Positions 40,502 to 50,904 of a stretch of 64,000 nt of DNA are shown in pieces. The stretch covers positions 802,627 through 866,626 of the forward strand of contig NC_009409.2 in assembly GCF_000002875.2 (NCBI RefSeq), in the 5' to 3' direction. A program made the position numbers and the translations under genes. Below the pieces are notes generated by a model that saw only the letters and a program-made list of their open reading frames with translations, was not told the origin of the DNA and made no database searches. How positions within the stretch are numbered: the first letter of the stretch is position 1; every line of letters starts with the position of its first letter. The DNA is from Leishmania infantum JPCM5. Its lineage: Eukaryota > Euglenozoa > Kinetoplastea > Trypanosomatida > Trypanosomatidae.

Positions 40502-41528
40502 TCCTCAGGCGCGTGCATGCATGCGGTGGCGGAGGTGATGCCATGATAGGGTGGTCTGTGTGCACATGTCGCGCCTGCTTCGCTCTCTCTCTCTCTCGCT
40601 GTTTTCGCCGTTTTGTGTGTGCTTGTGTGTGGCTCTTTGACACTTGTGGAAGACTTCGCCTGCCTGCCGCCTCGCTGCTGTTGCTACTCTGCGTGTGCCT
40701 CCGGCTTTCCCTCTATGTCGTTGACCCACTTGGCTGGCGCTCGCTTGCTTCTCCCGTTTTCTTTGCTGTGCGACCCTTCGTCCATTTGGTCTTGCCATCT
40801 CCCTGTCTGCGCGTGTTGGCGTGTGCACTGATGGTCTCTTGATGCGCGTTTCACATCTCTCCTTGCACTACTGCTGGTGAATGCCGTTCTCTCCTCCCGA
40901 ATGGACGCAGCTGGGAGCCTTTCTTCCGCCTCGACCGTACACGTGAACACTTTCTGAAACCAAGCACGAGCGGCATCGCCAGAGATGATAAACGAGCAAA
41001 CACGCGAACATGCATGATGTACATTATCAGGCGATGGAGGCTACAGTGGATGTGTCAACGTCCCTTCTCAACCCTCCTGGTGAGCACGCTGAAGTCGTAC
41101 AGCGGCTCACTCTCAGAATGCAGCACCGTCGCTTCCCTCATCCCCAGCGCGCCCTTCACCTCATTTGCTGTCATTCTCTCTATCCACATCGACTCACCCC
41201 CGTCGTGGCCCCCCTCTCTCTCTCTCTCGTCCCGCTTCCGCCGTTTGTGTGTGTCTCTGCGCCCACGCCTTTCTCTCCCTGTCACACAACGTAGAGCTGT
41301 GTGCACTTCCTCTGTACTTAGTCCTCTTCACTCTCCCCTCGGCCACCAAGCAGAACGAGTCTCTTCCCTCTACACCGCCCAACACCCGCTGCCTTTTCTT
41401 TTTCTCCACCGCCCGCCCTCGACATCGTTGTGCCTTTCGCTTCCGTTGTTTCTTCATTGTTCCTCCCTCCCTTTCCCTCTCTCGCTTTGTTTGTTTTGTG
41501 TGTCTTGGTGTGGGTGCGTCTCCCGCAC

Positions 41529-41560
41529 GCACGCACACACACACATATATATATATATAT
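41529..41560. repeat. (CA)n-(TA)n compound microsatellite
   Basis: A CA tract runs directly into about eight TA dinucleotides. It is intergenic. Confidence 0.9.
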
Positions 41561-42609
41561 TTCCTAGCCTTTCTGCCTTTTTGCTGTCTCTGTTTAGCAG
41601 TCTGTATACACCCAGTTGTGCGCTCTTCCGCTGGCCCTGCCGTGTCACCGCCCTCTCACCCCTCCTCTAGTGGATAACAACCAGTTGTGCGCGCTTGGCC
41701 GTCCTCTTTCTCCCCCCCCCCAGTGCCCGGCACAGACGCACCATCACACACTGCAGACGTCTGCTTCACTCAGCAGCCTCAGCCACTCGCGCTCCCCCTT
41801 CACTTAAACAAGCGCCCTTTGTTTTCTCTCTTTCGCTACGCCTAGCAGAAGACCAAACGCCCACCCGGGAGAGAGCGCCAGGCATCAAGCAGACCAACAT
41901 CAGCGAAAAGAGGTGCCTAAACGCCATCCTCGTCAGTACAACGCGCCCGCATATTCCCTCCAAGTCACCGCCAACGCCATCCTCGTAGAGACACGGCTGT
42001 ACAACAAAGCATACGCTTACATCCTATTACAGTCTCTCTTTCTCTGCGTGTGCGTTTGTGGCTTCCGCTCTCCTTCGCACTTACCCGCCGGCGCGTACGT
42101 GCGTGCTTCCTCCGCATCACTCTCGCTAACACAACCGTTTCGGGTACTGACTAACGTGAGAAGAAACAAAAAGCATCCGCTTGTCTCTTTGCTGTCTTCC
42201 GCGTAGCGCACATACACACACCCACACACGCATATTAGCGAGCGGTCCCTCACCCCCCACCCCCCACTGCCTCCTGTGCCGTAGTTGTCCGTCTCTTCTG
42301 CTGCGTCGGCTTGCTTCCCGTCGTCGTTCCTCCGCTCGCTTTGTTAGCCTCTTTTCCGCTGTGCGTTTCTTGTGCGTGAAGTGTTCGGGCGTGGCACGGG
42401 CTCGCATCCTCACACTCACTTACCCACTCACGCACACGCACCGCCCCCCTCCCTCCGTCTATCTGTGTGAGGTGTCCTCCATCAGGCCACCGCCGACCGC
42501 TCCCCCTCACCTGCGCTTAAGCCGGCAAGCTTTACCGTTTTTCTTGTTTTCTCCTCTTGGCTGCCGTCTCTGTGCACAAGCGCATACACGCCTCCTCTCT
42601 CTCGCTCTC

Positions 42610-42611
42610 AG
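42610..42611 (+). promoter_or_regulatory. Probable trans-splice acceptor AG for AGC kinase
   Basis: CCTCCTCTCTCTCGCTCTCAG ends here. This gives a leader of about 50 nt before ATG 42662 and excludes the in-frame ATG at 42557. Confidence 0.55.
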
Positions 42612-42661
42612 CGACGACACATCTCCCTTGTGCACACCTCAAGCACCCTCACCCCGTCAAA

Positions 42662-43831
42662 ATGTTCATGAAACTCTTCAAGAAGAAGGACAAGAAGGAC
42701 AAGGAGGATGATAAGAAGTCCGAGTCGACGCCTACCTTGGAGAACAAGCGTGTGGAAACCCCTGAGCCGCCGCAGGAGAAGCTGACCAAAGACGACTTCG
42801 AGACCCTCGACGTCCTCGGCAAGGGCTCCTTTGCCTATGTGGTGCTGTGCCGTCGCCTCTCGACGAACAAGTACTACGCCATGAAGGTGATCAACAAGCA
42901 GGGCCTGCTGGACCACAAGCGAGTGCAGGACGTCTTTACGGAGCGCAACGTGCTGACTCGCCTGAACCACCCCTACTTGCTGAAACTGTACTGGACCTTC
43001 CAGTCGGAGCACAAGCTGTTCTTCGTCATGGACTACATGCCTGGTGGTGACCTCGACAAGTACATGAACTCCGTCCCGAAGAAGCAGCTCGACCCGGCAA
43101 CGGCGCAGCTGTACGGTGCCGAAATCCTCTTGGCCATTATGTGCCTGCACGAGCACAGTGTCATATATCGAGATCTGAAGCCAGAGAACATTCTGCTGGA
43201 TGGTGAGGGTCACTGCGCTCTTGCGGACTTCGGCCTGTCCAAGGATTTCCACAAGGACGGCCAGGACGTGTCCGACAAGGACCTGCGCGCCAACTCGTTC
43301 GTCGGGTCGCCGTTCTACGTGGCGCCTGACGTGCTGCGCCAACGTGAGTACACCAATGCAGTGGACTTCTGGTCCTTCGGCATTCTGCTGTACCGCATGC
43401 TGTGCGGTCGCACTCCCTTCAATGGCCGCAGCATGACGGAGGTATTCGACAACATCTTGTACTCAGACCTCTCTTTCCCCAGTGGCGTGACGGTGTCGCC
43501 GGAAGCCAAAGACCTGATCAGCCGTTTGCTCATGAAGGACCCCAACCGTCGCATCAAGGGCCCTGAGGTGAAGCAGCACCCCTACTGGACGGGGATCAGC
43601 TTTGAGGAGGTGGCGCAGCGAAAGGTTGCCCCACCGCGGTGGACCCCACTGCCGTCGGTGGAGGAGATGCTGGCTGCGCGCAAAAATGTCAGCGCTGGCC
43701 CCTCGACCTCTTTGAAGAACCCGCACCAAGTCGTGAATACGCCGGCACAGAGCTCGCAGCTCAACGATGGCCAGCAGAGGCTGTTTGGCGGCTTCTCCTG
43801 CACGGCGGACAGCCACCTGAACAACAGCTGA
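42662..43831 (+). CDS. AGC-family serine/threonine kinase, RAC/AKT-like
   Basis: The 389-residue product has a Lys-rich N-terminus ([17 protein letters not shown]) and a complete kinase domain at residues about 46-310. The glycine loop is GKGSFAYV (53-60), the ATP lysine Lys75 in YYAMK, the catalytic loop YRDLKPEN (Asp171) and the metal motif DFG (189-191). The activation segment is [14 protein letters not shown], with Ser212 where most AGC kinases have the PDK1-target Thr. The C-tail ends in a hydrophobic motif FGGFSC (375-380, Ser379). These features place it near AKT/S6K/PKA. Leishmania annotations call similar proteins RAC serine/threonine kinase. No pleckstrin-homology domain is present; the N-terminus is far too short. 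ATG 42662 follows a clear splice acceptor. Confidence 0.9.
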   Translation: MFMKLFKKKDKKDKEDDKKSESTPTLENKRVETPEPPQEKLTKDDFETLDVLGKGSFAYVVLCRRLSTNKYYAMKVINKQGLLDHKRVQDVFTERNVLTRLNHPYLLKLYWTFQSEHKLFFVMDYMPGGDLDKYMNSVPKKQLDPATAQLYGAEILLAIMCLHEHSVIYRDLKPENILLDGEGHCALADFGLSKDFHKDGQDVSDKDLRANSFVGSPFYVAPDVLRQREYTNAVDFWSFGILLYRMLCGRTPFNGRSMTEVFDNILYSDLSFPSGVTVSPEAKDLISRLLMKDPNRRIKGPEVKQHPYWTGISFEEVAQRKVAPPRWTPLPSVEEMLAARKNVSAGPSTSLKNPHQVVNTPAQSSQLNDGQQRLFGGFSCTADSHLNNS

Positions 43832-46810
43832 CGCGGCCAGAGCATGCGCGAACCTGCGAACGCGGGCTGCTGCGTCGCCAAAGGACGGGAGGGCACAGGA
43901 AAGGAATCCTTAAAACGGAAATACAACCGAAGACGCGTTTTCGTTTGTTTACGCTTTCGTTTCCGTCAACTTAGCGTTGGGTGGTGTCTCCCTTGCGTTT
44001 GGCGTGCGTGTGTTTGTCTTTCACACGCACGCCCCTCCCCCTCTCCCTCACTCCTTCGTTTTCTGCATGAAGACAAGAAGAAGCCATGTACTCTACAATC
44101 CAGGCAAGCACACAGAGACGCGCTCCCACACACCCGCATACCCAGGACGATATCACACAAGCGGAATCGTTGTGCGCACGCACGGTGTGGAGGGTGGCGC
44201 CAAGTTGTCTTCGCATGTCTTCACATGCCTGAGCGCGCGTGTGCATGAGTGTGACGATACAGCCAACGACTGCCTGAATGGCCCCCCACGCCGGCGAAGA
44301 TTTTCGCATAGACGCGCATACACAGCAGCGAATCGTTATCATGCGCACGAAGACTTGTGAAAGGGAGTGTTGGGCCATTCTTTATCCGTGCACCACCAGT
44401 CTCTCCCTCATACACGCGCGCTCCCTCCACTAAGCACACGTCCGACGTCAACGGCCACAACCCCCTCTCGCCTTCCTTCCCTTCCCTTTCCTTCCCTTCT
44501 CTCCCTCCCTCTCCCTCTCCCTCTCTGTGTGGGCGCGTGTGCGTGTGTTTGCTTAGATTATTATCTCTTCACCTTTTCTCCCTTTTGCTCGCTCTACACC
44601 TGCCGCCGTCGTCATCTTGCTGTTTTGCTTACACGTGCCCATGCCCTTCCGGATCTCTTACTCGCTGCTATCGGCACACTTCTCGTTGCAGCGTGGCCCG
44701 CGTGTGTCTCTCTGTGCGTCGGTCTTCCCATGTATGAGTGCCACCGCTGAAATGTGATCTCTCTCTTTCTGTGGCTGCGCCCGGTGCGGACGCAGCCAAT
44801 ATGTGCGTAGCACACCGCCCCTCTCTCGCTCTTTCCTCACCGGCGGGGGCACTACGAGAGAGAGGTACGCGATCGTGCGATGCTGGCTGGTGCCCCTCTA
44901 CTTTTTGATGTTTTCGTCTTCTCTTGTGGATCTACCAAACCCCTTCTTCCCCCGGTTCCCTCCGTTTCCTTGTGCTTCCCATCTACCCACCCGCCTTCCA
45001 TACGCCGCCAAAGTCTTGTTGTGAGTTGTTCGTTTTCTGTTCTGTTTTTCTTTGTTCGGCATTCTTGAACTGGCTCCTCGTGTTCTTCCCTGCCCTTCCT
45101 CTCCGCCATTCGCACACATGCACACCCCTCCTCTCACCATCTCCACCTCCTAGTTGTCCTTTTCACCGCATCCATCGGCGTGGAGTTGTGTAGGGGCGAG
45201 CAGGTTCACGTGCGCTGTTTTATGTGTATGTGACTGTGTCTGGGTTCGAGCCTTGGAAACAGCTCTCTCGCCAAGGCTCGTCGGACTACCGCGTCTGTTT
45301 GCCTATCAACCTCACTTACTCTCTTTTCGTCTTGCCTTTCTTTTCTTCATTCACTGCCGCTAGCAGTGTCATTCCCCCCTCCCCCCGCTTCGTCTCCTGC
45401 TGAGTCGTGCCTCCCCTTGCTCACACTGTACACTTGCGTACTCAGCAATACCGCCATGCGTGTCGCTGGGTGTGACATCCGCCCGTATACATATATATAT
45501 TTGGGGCTCGACTGCCTTGCCACAGACATGTGTGCGTGTGTCTCGGGTGGACAGGCCCACAAGGCGGCATGTGGGTGGACAGAGGAGGTACGCGACCGGA
45601 TGCGATGCGCGTGCGGGTGCCGCAACGGCTGCACACCCGAATCGCAAGCGAAGGTCTTTCTCCCACACTCGTTTCGTGCGACTGCCCTCTTCTTTTGGCT
45701 TGCTTGATTTCGTTTTTTTTTTTTGCCTCTTTGGGTTTGCAGTTCTTTTTTGAACTGCACGAACATGGACGACTGTGTGCTCTCAGGGTGTGTGAGAGTG
45801 TTGTGGTCTCCGTGCCTTTGGCTCTTGAGTGAGAGGAGAATGTGCATCAGCGTGCTTGTCTGTCTCTGCGCGTGTGTGACACCCGCGCCCCGCCGCGTTT
45901 ATAGCGTGTGTAGATACTTGAGTGTTTGTCCGTTTTTCTCTTCTTTGGCGTGCGCGTGTGTTTGAGGCCTTTGCCTGTGCAGGCGGGCGCCTGCGTTGTA
46001 AGGAGGAGAGAGAGATCATGCGACTCGGTTTCTCTTTTAGAAGAGTTTTCCTCGAGATCGAGAGCGGGTTATGAAGCGCGTTGTCATGTGTGCACGGCTC
46101 TTTGGGTGTTCACATGCGCCTTTCTGTTCGCGTAGGCATGCAAATATGCATGTATGTGTTTGCGTGTGTGTATGTGGAGGACAGAGGCGAAACAGCTCTC
46201 GAATGCAGCGCGCGTCGACAGCCACCCGCCCAGACGGGCACCCGTACACACTGGTTCCACCCGCCTTATCGAGGGTCGCACAGCTTTGTCTAAAGGACAG
46301 CCGCTTTCCATCTTTCAACGGGGCGCCGCCTCTCAAGAGGGTCTGGGTTGCCACGGAGTCGGTGACGGTGTCCCATCTCTTGCACCTTCTCGGCTACCTT
46401 TCCACTCATGTTGTTGTGCATGTTAGCCCCGTGTGCTTTCGATGCCCGCCTCCTTCTCCCTTGTTTTCTTAATACTAACGTGTCCTTGAACCGCTGTTCT
46501 CCTTTATTGTCTCGCACACACACACTAACATGCGCACCCTCTCACCTCCCTCACGGACGGCCCATACCAACACAAACCCACACGCGCACGCACACATGCA
46601 GACAGACAGACGCTGAGGCGGCGGAAGCGGAAGCAACGGTGCTTCTGCCTCACACTTGTTGAGGGACCTTGAGTGGGCCGTGGTGCACAGATACAAAGTG
46701 CCTCCCAAGCTGTCGGCGTCCAAGACGTCGCCCGGCAGGCTCTAAGAGGCACACACACACACACACACGCACACGCAATTCTCGCGTAGAATCGTCACTG
46801 CAAATCGCAG
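43832..46810. other. 3 kb spacer downstream of AGC kinase
   Basis: The longest spacer without a recognised element. It contains CT-rich tracts (for example 44475-44525), a T run at 45713-45724, a (TA)n tract at 45487-45501, (TG)n segments and (CA)n at 46748-46770. I find no frame with protein-like composition and no RNA gene. It probably holds the kinase 3' UTR and the leader of the next gene. Confidence 0.55.
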
Positions 46811-47905
46811 ATGACGCCTAACCGCGATGCCAAGCGTCACGGCTTACGCTATGGTGCTCCTGCAGCCGTCGTTGATCCGCTGCTATCGTTTCTCTTTGAT
46901 CTGCGGCGGATGGAAGACACCGTCCTATCCACTCTCGATCACATCGGAGTCCGGCGGCGCGACCTGCCTCGTCCTTTCGGGGGTGGCTCATCCGCGTCCC
47001 CACCGGAAGTACCGGCCACAGCGGACGACGATGCGGCAGTATTTTCCGAAGCGCCGTCGCTGCGGATGCCAGCGTCCGACCCTATTGACGCCTATGCCTA
47101 CGAGATCGCTGCAAACAGCTCTGATGCGCACGATGTGAGCGTAGTGGGCGTGATACACCAACTACTGAGCTGGCTAGACTCCAACTCGTCTTCCTCTCAG
47201 TTGTCTTCACCTCCATCGCAGCAGCTCCTGACGATTTTTGCGGCGGCTGTTGGAGCAGGGGCAGATGTCTTCTTGCGCGACGCGGCCACACTCGAGGATA
47301 CCCACGTTGAACGCACCTTCAAGAGGCCGAAGCCTGACAAGAGCGTGGCATCACCGACATTCGATGGGGAGACCCTTGCGTGCGGCGATGACAGCACGGC
47401 GCGCCTTGTTGGTACTCTCACCGCCGGCGATATCCACGCGGCGGTTCAGGAGTGGCGCGGGTACGAGAGACTTCTCAAAAGCAGTGTGGCGGAGATGAAG
47501 ACAACATTGGCGGCCGTGACCGCGGCGCGGCCGAATAGCTCATACAGCTGTCATGCGAAGTGGATCGAGCGTACGCGAAGCGATGGAAAGTCGACGTTCG
47601 TGGTTCCAGCCAGTGCTGTACTCAAGAGGAACTATGAGGAGTTGATCAGCCTCAACGACGCGCTGGCGACCTGCCAGGCTGCGGTGCACGCCGCTTACGT
47701 TGCACTAGAGGACAATCTGGACGTGCTGTTGGAGGAAGCACAGACGGTAGACCGACAGGAGCGGCTCTTTCAGCATCACGTATCAGTGGCGCACCGCGAG
47801 TGCGCTGCGTTGCATGAGCTACGCAGGCGCATCAAGCAAGTCCGCAAAACTCTGGAGAGGTGTGCCCACGGCCAGCGAGGTAGGCCGAAAGTGCAGCCCC
47901 GCTAG
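46811..47905 (+). CDS. Unassigned protein with C-terminal coiled coil
   Basis: I do not recognise a family. The 364-residue product has a helical N-terminus (VVDPLLSFLFDLRRMEDTVL), an acidic and Ser/Pro-rich linker (about 55-130 with a Ser run near 125-135), and a C-terminal half (about 205-355) that is helical with heptad-like spacing. Examples are YEELISLNDALATCQAAVHA and ECAALHELRRRIKQVRKTLE. The tail is basic (GQRGRPKVQPR). Helical bundles joined by an acidic linker are common in cytoskeletal, kinetochore and nuclear-pore adaptors, but nothing specific identifies it. The start at 46811 is preceded by a CA repeat and a short leader. Confidence 0.65.
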   Translation: MTPNRDAKRHGLRYGAPAAVVDPLLSFLFDLRRMEDTVLSTLDHIGVRRRDLPRPFGGGSSASPPEVPATADDDAAVFSEAPSLRMPASDPIDAYAYEIAANSSDAHDVSVVGVIHQLLSWLDSNSSSSQLSSPPSQQLLTIFAAAVGAGADVFLRDAATLEDTHVERTFKRPKPDKSVASPTFDGETLACGDDSTARLVGTLTAGDIHAAVQEWRGYERLLKSSVAEMKTTLAAVTAARPNSSYSCHAKWIERTRSDGKSTFVVPASAVLKRNYEELISLNDALATCQAAVHAAYVALEDNLDVLLEEAQTVDRQERLFQHHVSVAHRECAALHELRRRIKQVRKTLERCAHGQRGRPKVQPR

Positions 47906-48340
47906 AGAGTAAAAAGTGCCCACGTGCACCTGCATGTGTGTGGGTTCTCTGGCGGTTTCTGGCCACCGCGAAAGAGGCGCTGTGTGTTCTGCGTGGAGAG
48001 GCGGAGATAGGAGGAGGGCCAGGGGGTAATGCCTGTCTTTGTCAGAGGAATTCTCTTCGCCTCTCACTTGGAGGCCATCCAGCTTCCTCTGCTGCCGCGC
48101 GCACCTGTCCACACGCGTGCACTCTCCCCCATTCTCTCTTCCATTTTCCCCACTTCAGCGCTGTCCCAGAGGCTGACAACGCGGCTGCCGCAGATTTGAT
48201 GCACACAAGCAGTAGCGTCCGCACACGTAATGAACCACGCTCGGCGCAAGCTGACGGCGACTGACAGGGCTGCGTGTGCAGCGGCTTCACGGAAAATCGA
48301 AAATGTGGCTCAACTCGGGCACCCTTGTTCCTCTCGCTCT

Positions 48341-48971
48341 CTCCCCCCTTTCCCCCTCACTAACGGCGGAAGGGGGAGGGACCCACGCCTCCGTGCGCCA
48401 TGCCGCAGGGCTCTGTGCACCCACTCCCTCTCCCCACTCGGTGCGTGGCGAAGCCGGGCAGCCCCTCCCCTCCCCTATTCCGGCCAATGCACAGCCCCTT
48501 CTCGTGGTGAGAGGGCCAAGCGCCTGCGACGTTGGGGAGTCGGAGAGACTCAGCGCCACTCACGTCGGCGGTCCGACGGTGGACGGCGTTGCACCGGAGC
48601 GACCTGCAGCACCGCACACGCGTGTGCCATCCATATGACGGGCAGAGTGTGCCGACGTGGCTGGGACGTATCCCACCCGGCCCTCGCTGCTTAGTGGTGC
48701 GGGGCGGCTCAGGCGCCCCACGAGGGATGTGCACCACGTGGCAACCAGCATGGCTGGGGCGGCTGCGAGGCGACCTGGGATGCGGGCGGGTGCGTTGCCT
48801 TTGAGGCGGGGGCCGTGCTGAGATGACCGGGCCGGCGCGTTGCTGTGGCGCGCGTGTCTACGGCTGCTCCGCACCGCGCGATGCGAGGGGGAGGGGCCCT
48901 GTGGCAGACCCGGGGGGTGCAGTGTTGACCTCGCGTTGCACAGCAGCGAAACGGACACGCTGGCGAATCTC
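48341..48971 (+). mobile_element. SIDER2-like retroposon, sense copy
   Basis: This copy shares the core of the 27633-28231 element from CAGGGCTCTGTGCACCCACT (48406) to GGACACGCTGGCG. It has 65 further bases at its 5' side (CTCCCCCCTTTCCCCCTC... ATGCCG) that the first pair lacks, and it ends GAATCTC rather than in the A-rich tail. Small differences in the core (for example CACCGCACACGCGTGTGCC versus CACTGCACACGCGTGCGCC) show it belongs to a second subgroup. It ends only about 210 bases before the Pumilio ATG. Confidence 0.78.
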
Positions 48972-49160
48972 CTTCTCCTTTTATACTTTCTCCCTTTTCC
49001 GTTCTCCGCGACATCGCCACCAGAGCGGCTATCGCCGGCACACGCGCACTTGCCACTGTGACTTACACTCAGCCACACTCACAGTCATCCGACTTCACAC
49101 CTTCCTCTCGGTTGCAGCGGCTAGTCATTCTGAATCCTGTTTCTCTGCCCCGTGTCTGTA

Positions 49161-49162
49161 AG
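49161..49162 (+). promoter_or_regulatory. Candidate trans-splice acceptor AG for Pumilio gene
   Basis: TCTGTAAG follows a long T/C-rich stretch, leaving about 20 nt before ATG 49183. Other AGs upstream are possible. Confidence 0.35.
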
Positions 49163-49182
49163 TGGGCGCGCCGTGATCAGCT

Positions 49183-50904
49183 ATGGGCCGTACGAATGCG
49201 AAGAAGCAGGAGGCGCGAGAGGAGCGCCTCAGCAAGCTTCCTCAGTCAGATCGATTGGCGAAGATCGCCCTCATCAAGAAGAAGGAGGGGCGCGTACTCG
49301 ATGCGGCTGAAAAGCATGCACTGAAGATGTCGTCGGCGCATGGCGAGATTTTGCGCCTATGGGAGAAGCTGCGCACGATCGAGGAGCGCACGGAGGAGCA
49401 AGCTGCCATGCCTTCCAGCAAGAAGACCGCATATGCGCACAAGTACCCCATGGTGGACAAGCTCATGCATCTCATCGAGCCCAAGTTCGCGAACCTCGTG
49501 CGTACACCGAGCGTGAGCCGTGTGGTGCAGTCAATGATCAAGTACGGCTCGGCGGAGCAGGTCAACAGGCTCTTGAAGTGGGTCTCGAAAGACTTTTCCA
49601 CCTACGCGACGGACGCCTACGCGCATTTCGTGGTTTGCGCGTTGGTACGCCACGCTCCACACGAGGCCTACAGTAAGTTAATGACGCACGTGATACCGTC
49701 CGTGCCACAGCTTGTAGCGCACAAGTTCGGTATCGAGGTGCTCCACTCTGTATACAGCAGTCGGTGGTGCAGCCCTGCGGACCGCAGCCTCCTCTTGTTA
49801 GCTGTGTTTAAAGACAACGTGGCAGTGATGAAGCGGTGGCCGGGGTACCCGGAGGTGGAGGCGGTCTTGAAGCAGAACCCGTCACTTCAGCGTCGCCTTC
49901 TCAGTCGCCTTTTTGACCTCAGCGACAAACTGGTGTCACAGAAGGAGGCGATTGGGTACCCGTTTGTGCAGCGGCTCGTTGGCACCTACGTAAGGTGCGG
50001 CACGCGTGATGAGGTGAGCGAGCTGTGCGACACGCTGCGTCCACACATTACCGCTATTTCGGTCACCCGGGAAGGCGCCCCTCTTGCCTCCCTCGCCTTC
50101 TCCTTGACAGAGCCAAAGAAGCGCAAGGAAGTGCTTCACAGCTTCAACGCTCAGCTGGGGGAGCTCTGCACCAGCAAGTACGCAGCACCGGTCATCGCTC
50201 GCCTGTTTGATCTCCTGTACGACGCGCAGATGCTGAGGAAATACGTTGCGAGCGACCTAGCGGAGCACATTGGGCAGGTAGTCAACAGCCCTTATGGCTA
50301 CCAAATCCTTATGCACCTGCTCACCCCTCACGAGGAGCGCAAGTGGAGGTTCTTGCTTCCCAACTGGCAGGAGCACAACCTCTTCTCTATGGAGAATAAG
50401 GAGTGGAACCACCACACGTGGCTCACGCCAACATTTGTGCCCGAGACTGTAGAGATTTGCAGCAAGCCTGCTGCCACGTCCCACCTCGCAGCGCTGCCGA
50501 TGCTCGTCAAGGCATTTCTGCGGTATGTCACCGACGAAGCCAACAGCGCCAAGCTGAACCGCCACCACGCGGCACTCATTGCACGCGAAGTTCTGCACGT
50601 GGTACAGCACGAGCCACTCTACAAGGCCGCCATTCAGCTTTCCGCGGATGAGGAGCAGGCGTTGTCCAAGCTGGCTCCCGCACATGGCAAGCGAGAGCGT
50701 GAGGACGCAGCGGGGGAAGTGGAGAAGTATGCCGCGGCCCCGGAAAAATGCCCCAAACGTGAACACGGCAGCCAGAAAGCCGCAGCGCTCACCCCAGCCG
50801 ACAAGAGGAAGAAGACAAAGGTGCCGACGGCCACCTCAGCAGCCGCCCCACTGGGGGGCAGGCGGGTCAAGACGGTTGCAAAGGAGAGGGTCAAGAAGAT
50901 TTAG
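49183..50904 (+). CDS. PUF6: PUF6/PUM3-type Pumilio-repeat nucleolar protein
   Basis: The 573-residue product starts with a basic, helical N-terminus (MGRTNAKKQEAREERLSKLP), then Pumilio-like repeats from about residue 75 to 400, for example FANLVRTPSVSRVVQSMIKY, LVAHKFGIEVLHSVYSS and VVNSPYGYQILMHLL. The C-terminal part carries the helical extension found in PUF6/PUM3 (CPL domain) and a Lys/Arg-rich tail (KRKKTKVP, RRVKTVAKERVKKI). The family binds RNA non-specifically and acts in nucleolar 60S ribosome assembly, unlike classical cytoplasmic PUF repressors. The repeats are more diverged than those of classical PUFs, which is typical of this subgroup. Trypanosomatids have several PUF proteins, and the basic tails plus CPL pattern support this assignment. 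Confidence 0.82.
   Translation: MGRTNAKKQEAREERLSKLPQSDRLAKIALIKKKEGRVLDAAEKHALKMSSAHGEILRLWEKLRTIEERTEEQAAMPSSKKTAYAHKYPMVDKLMHLIEPKFANLVRTPSVSRVVQSMIKYGSAEQVNRLLKWVSKDFSTYATDAYAHFVVCALVRHAPHEAYSKLMTHVIPSVPQLVAHKFGIEVLHSVYSSRWCSPADRSLLLLAVFKDNVAVMKRWPGYPEVEAVLKQNPSLQRRLLSRLFDLSDKLVSQKEAIGYPFVQRLVGTYVRCGTRDEVSELCDTLRPHITAISVTREGAPLASLAFSLTEPKKRKEVLHSFNAQLGELCTSKYAAPVIARLFDLLYDAQMLRKYVASDLAEHIGQVVNSPYGYQILMHLLTPHEERKWRFLLPNWQEHNLFSMENKEWNHHTWLTPTFVPETVEICSKPAATSHLAALPMLVKAFLRYVTDEANSAKLNRHHAALIAREVLHVVQHEPLYKAAIQLSADEEQALSKLAPAHGKREREDAAGEVEKYAAAPEKCPKREHGSQKAAALTPADKRKKTKVPTATSAAAPLGGRRVKTVAKERVKKI

Larger units (their letters stand above)
40502..42661. other. 2.2 kb spacer before AGC kinase gene
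   Basis: Strongly CT-rich untranslated sequence with a (CA)n/(AT)n tract at 41529-41560, a C run near 41714-41723 and repeated T/C tracts up to the kinase. Open frames have low-complexity Ser/Leu/Pro composition only. Confidence 0.6.
47906..49182. other. Spacer containing sense SIDER2-like element, before Pumilio gene
   Basis: The 3' flank of the unassigned gene, the SIDER2-like copy at 48341-48971, and the T/C-rich 5' flank of the Pumilio gene (48972-49162). The block 48341-49150 is repeated without visible change at 60481-61290. Confidence 0.65.

Noticed and set aside
40246..40842. 198-codon plus-strand frame overlapping the MORN-VPS9 3' end
   Set aside because: The first half is an out-of-phase reading of the coding region and the second half is CT-rich spacer.
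42557..42661. Upstream in-frame start for the AGC kinase
   Set aside because: A strong pyrimidine tract and AG at 42610-42611 lie between it and ATG 42662, so this start would not be in the mature mRNA.
48560..49078. 172-codon minus-strand frame, repeated at 60700-61218 and in part in the other copies
   Set aside because: It occurs only because the SIDER2-like repeat is duplicated. Several other frames in both strands of the repeat are equally preserved, so there is no sign of protein selection.
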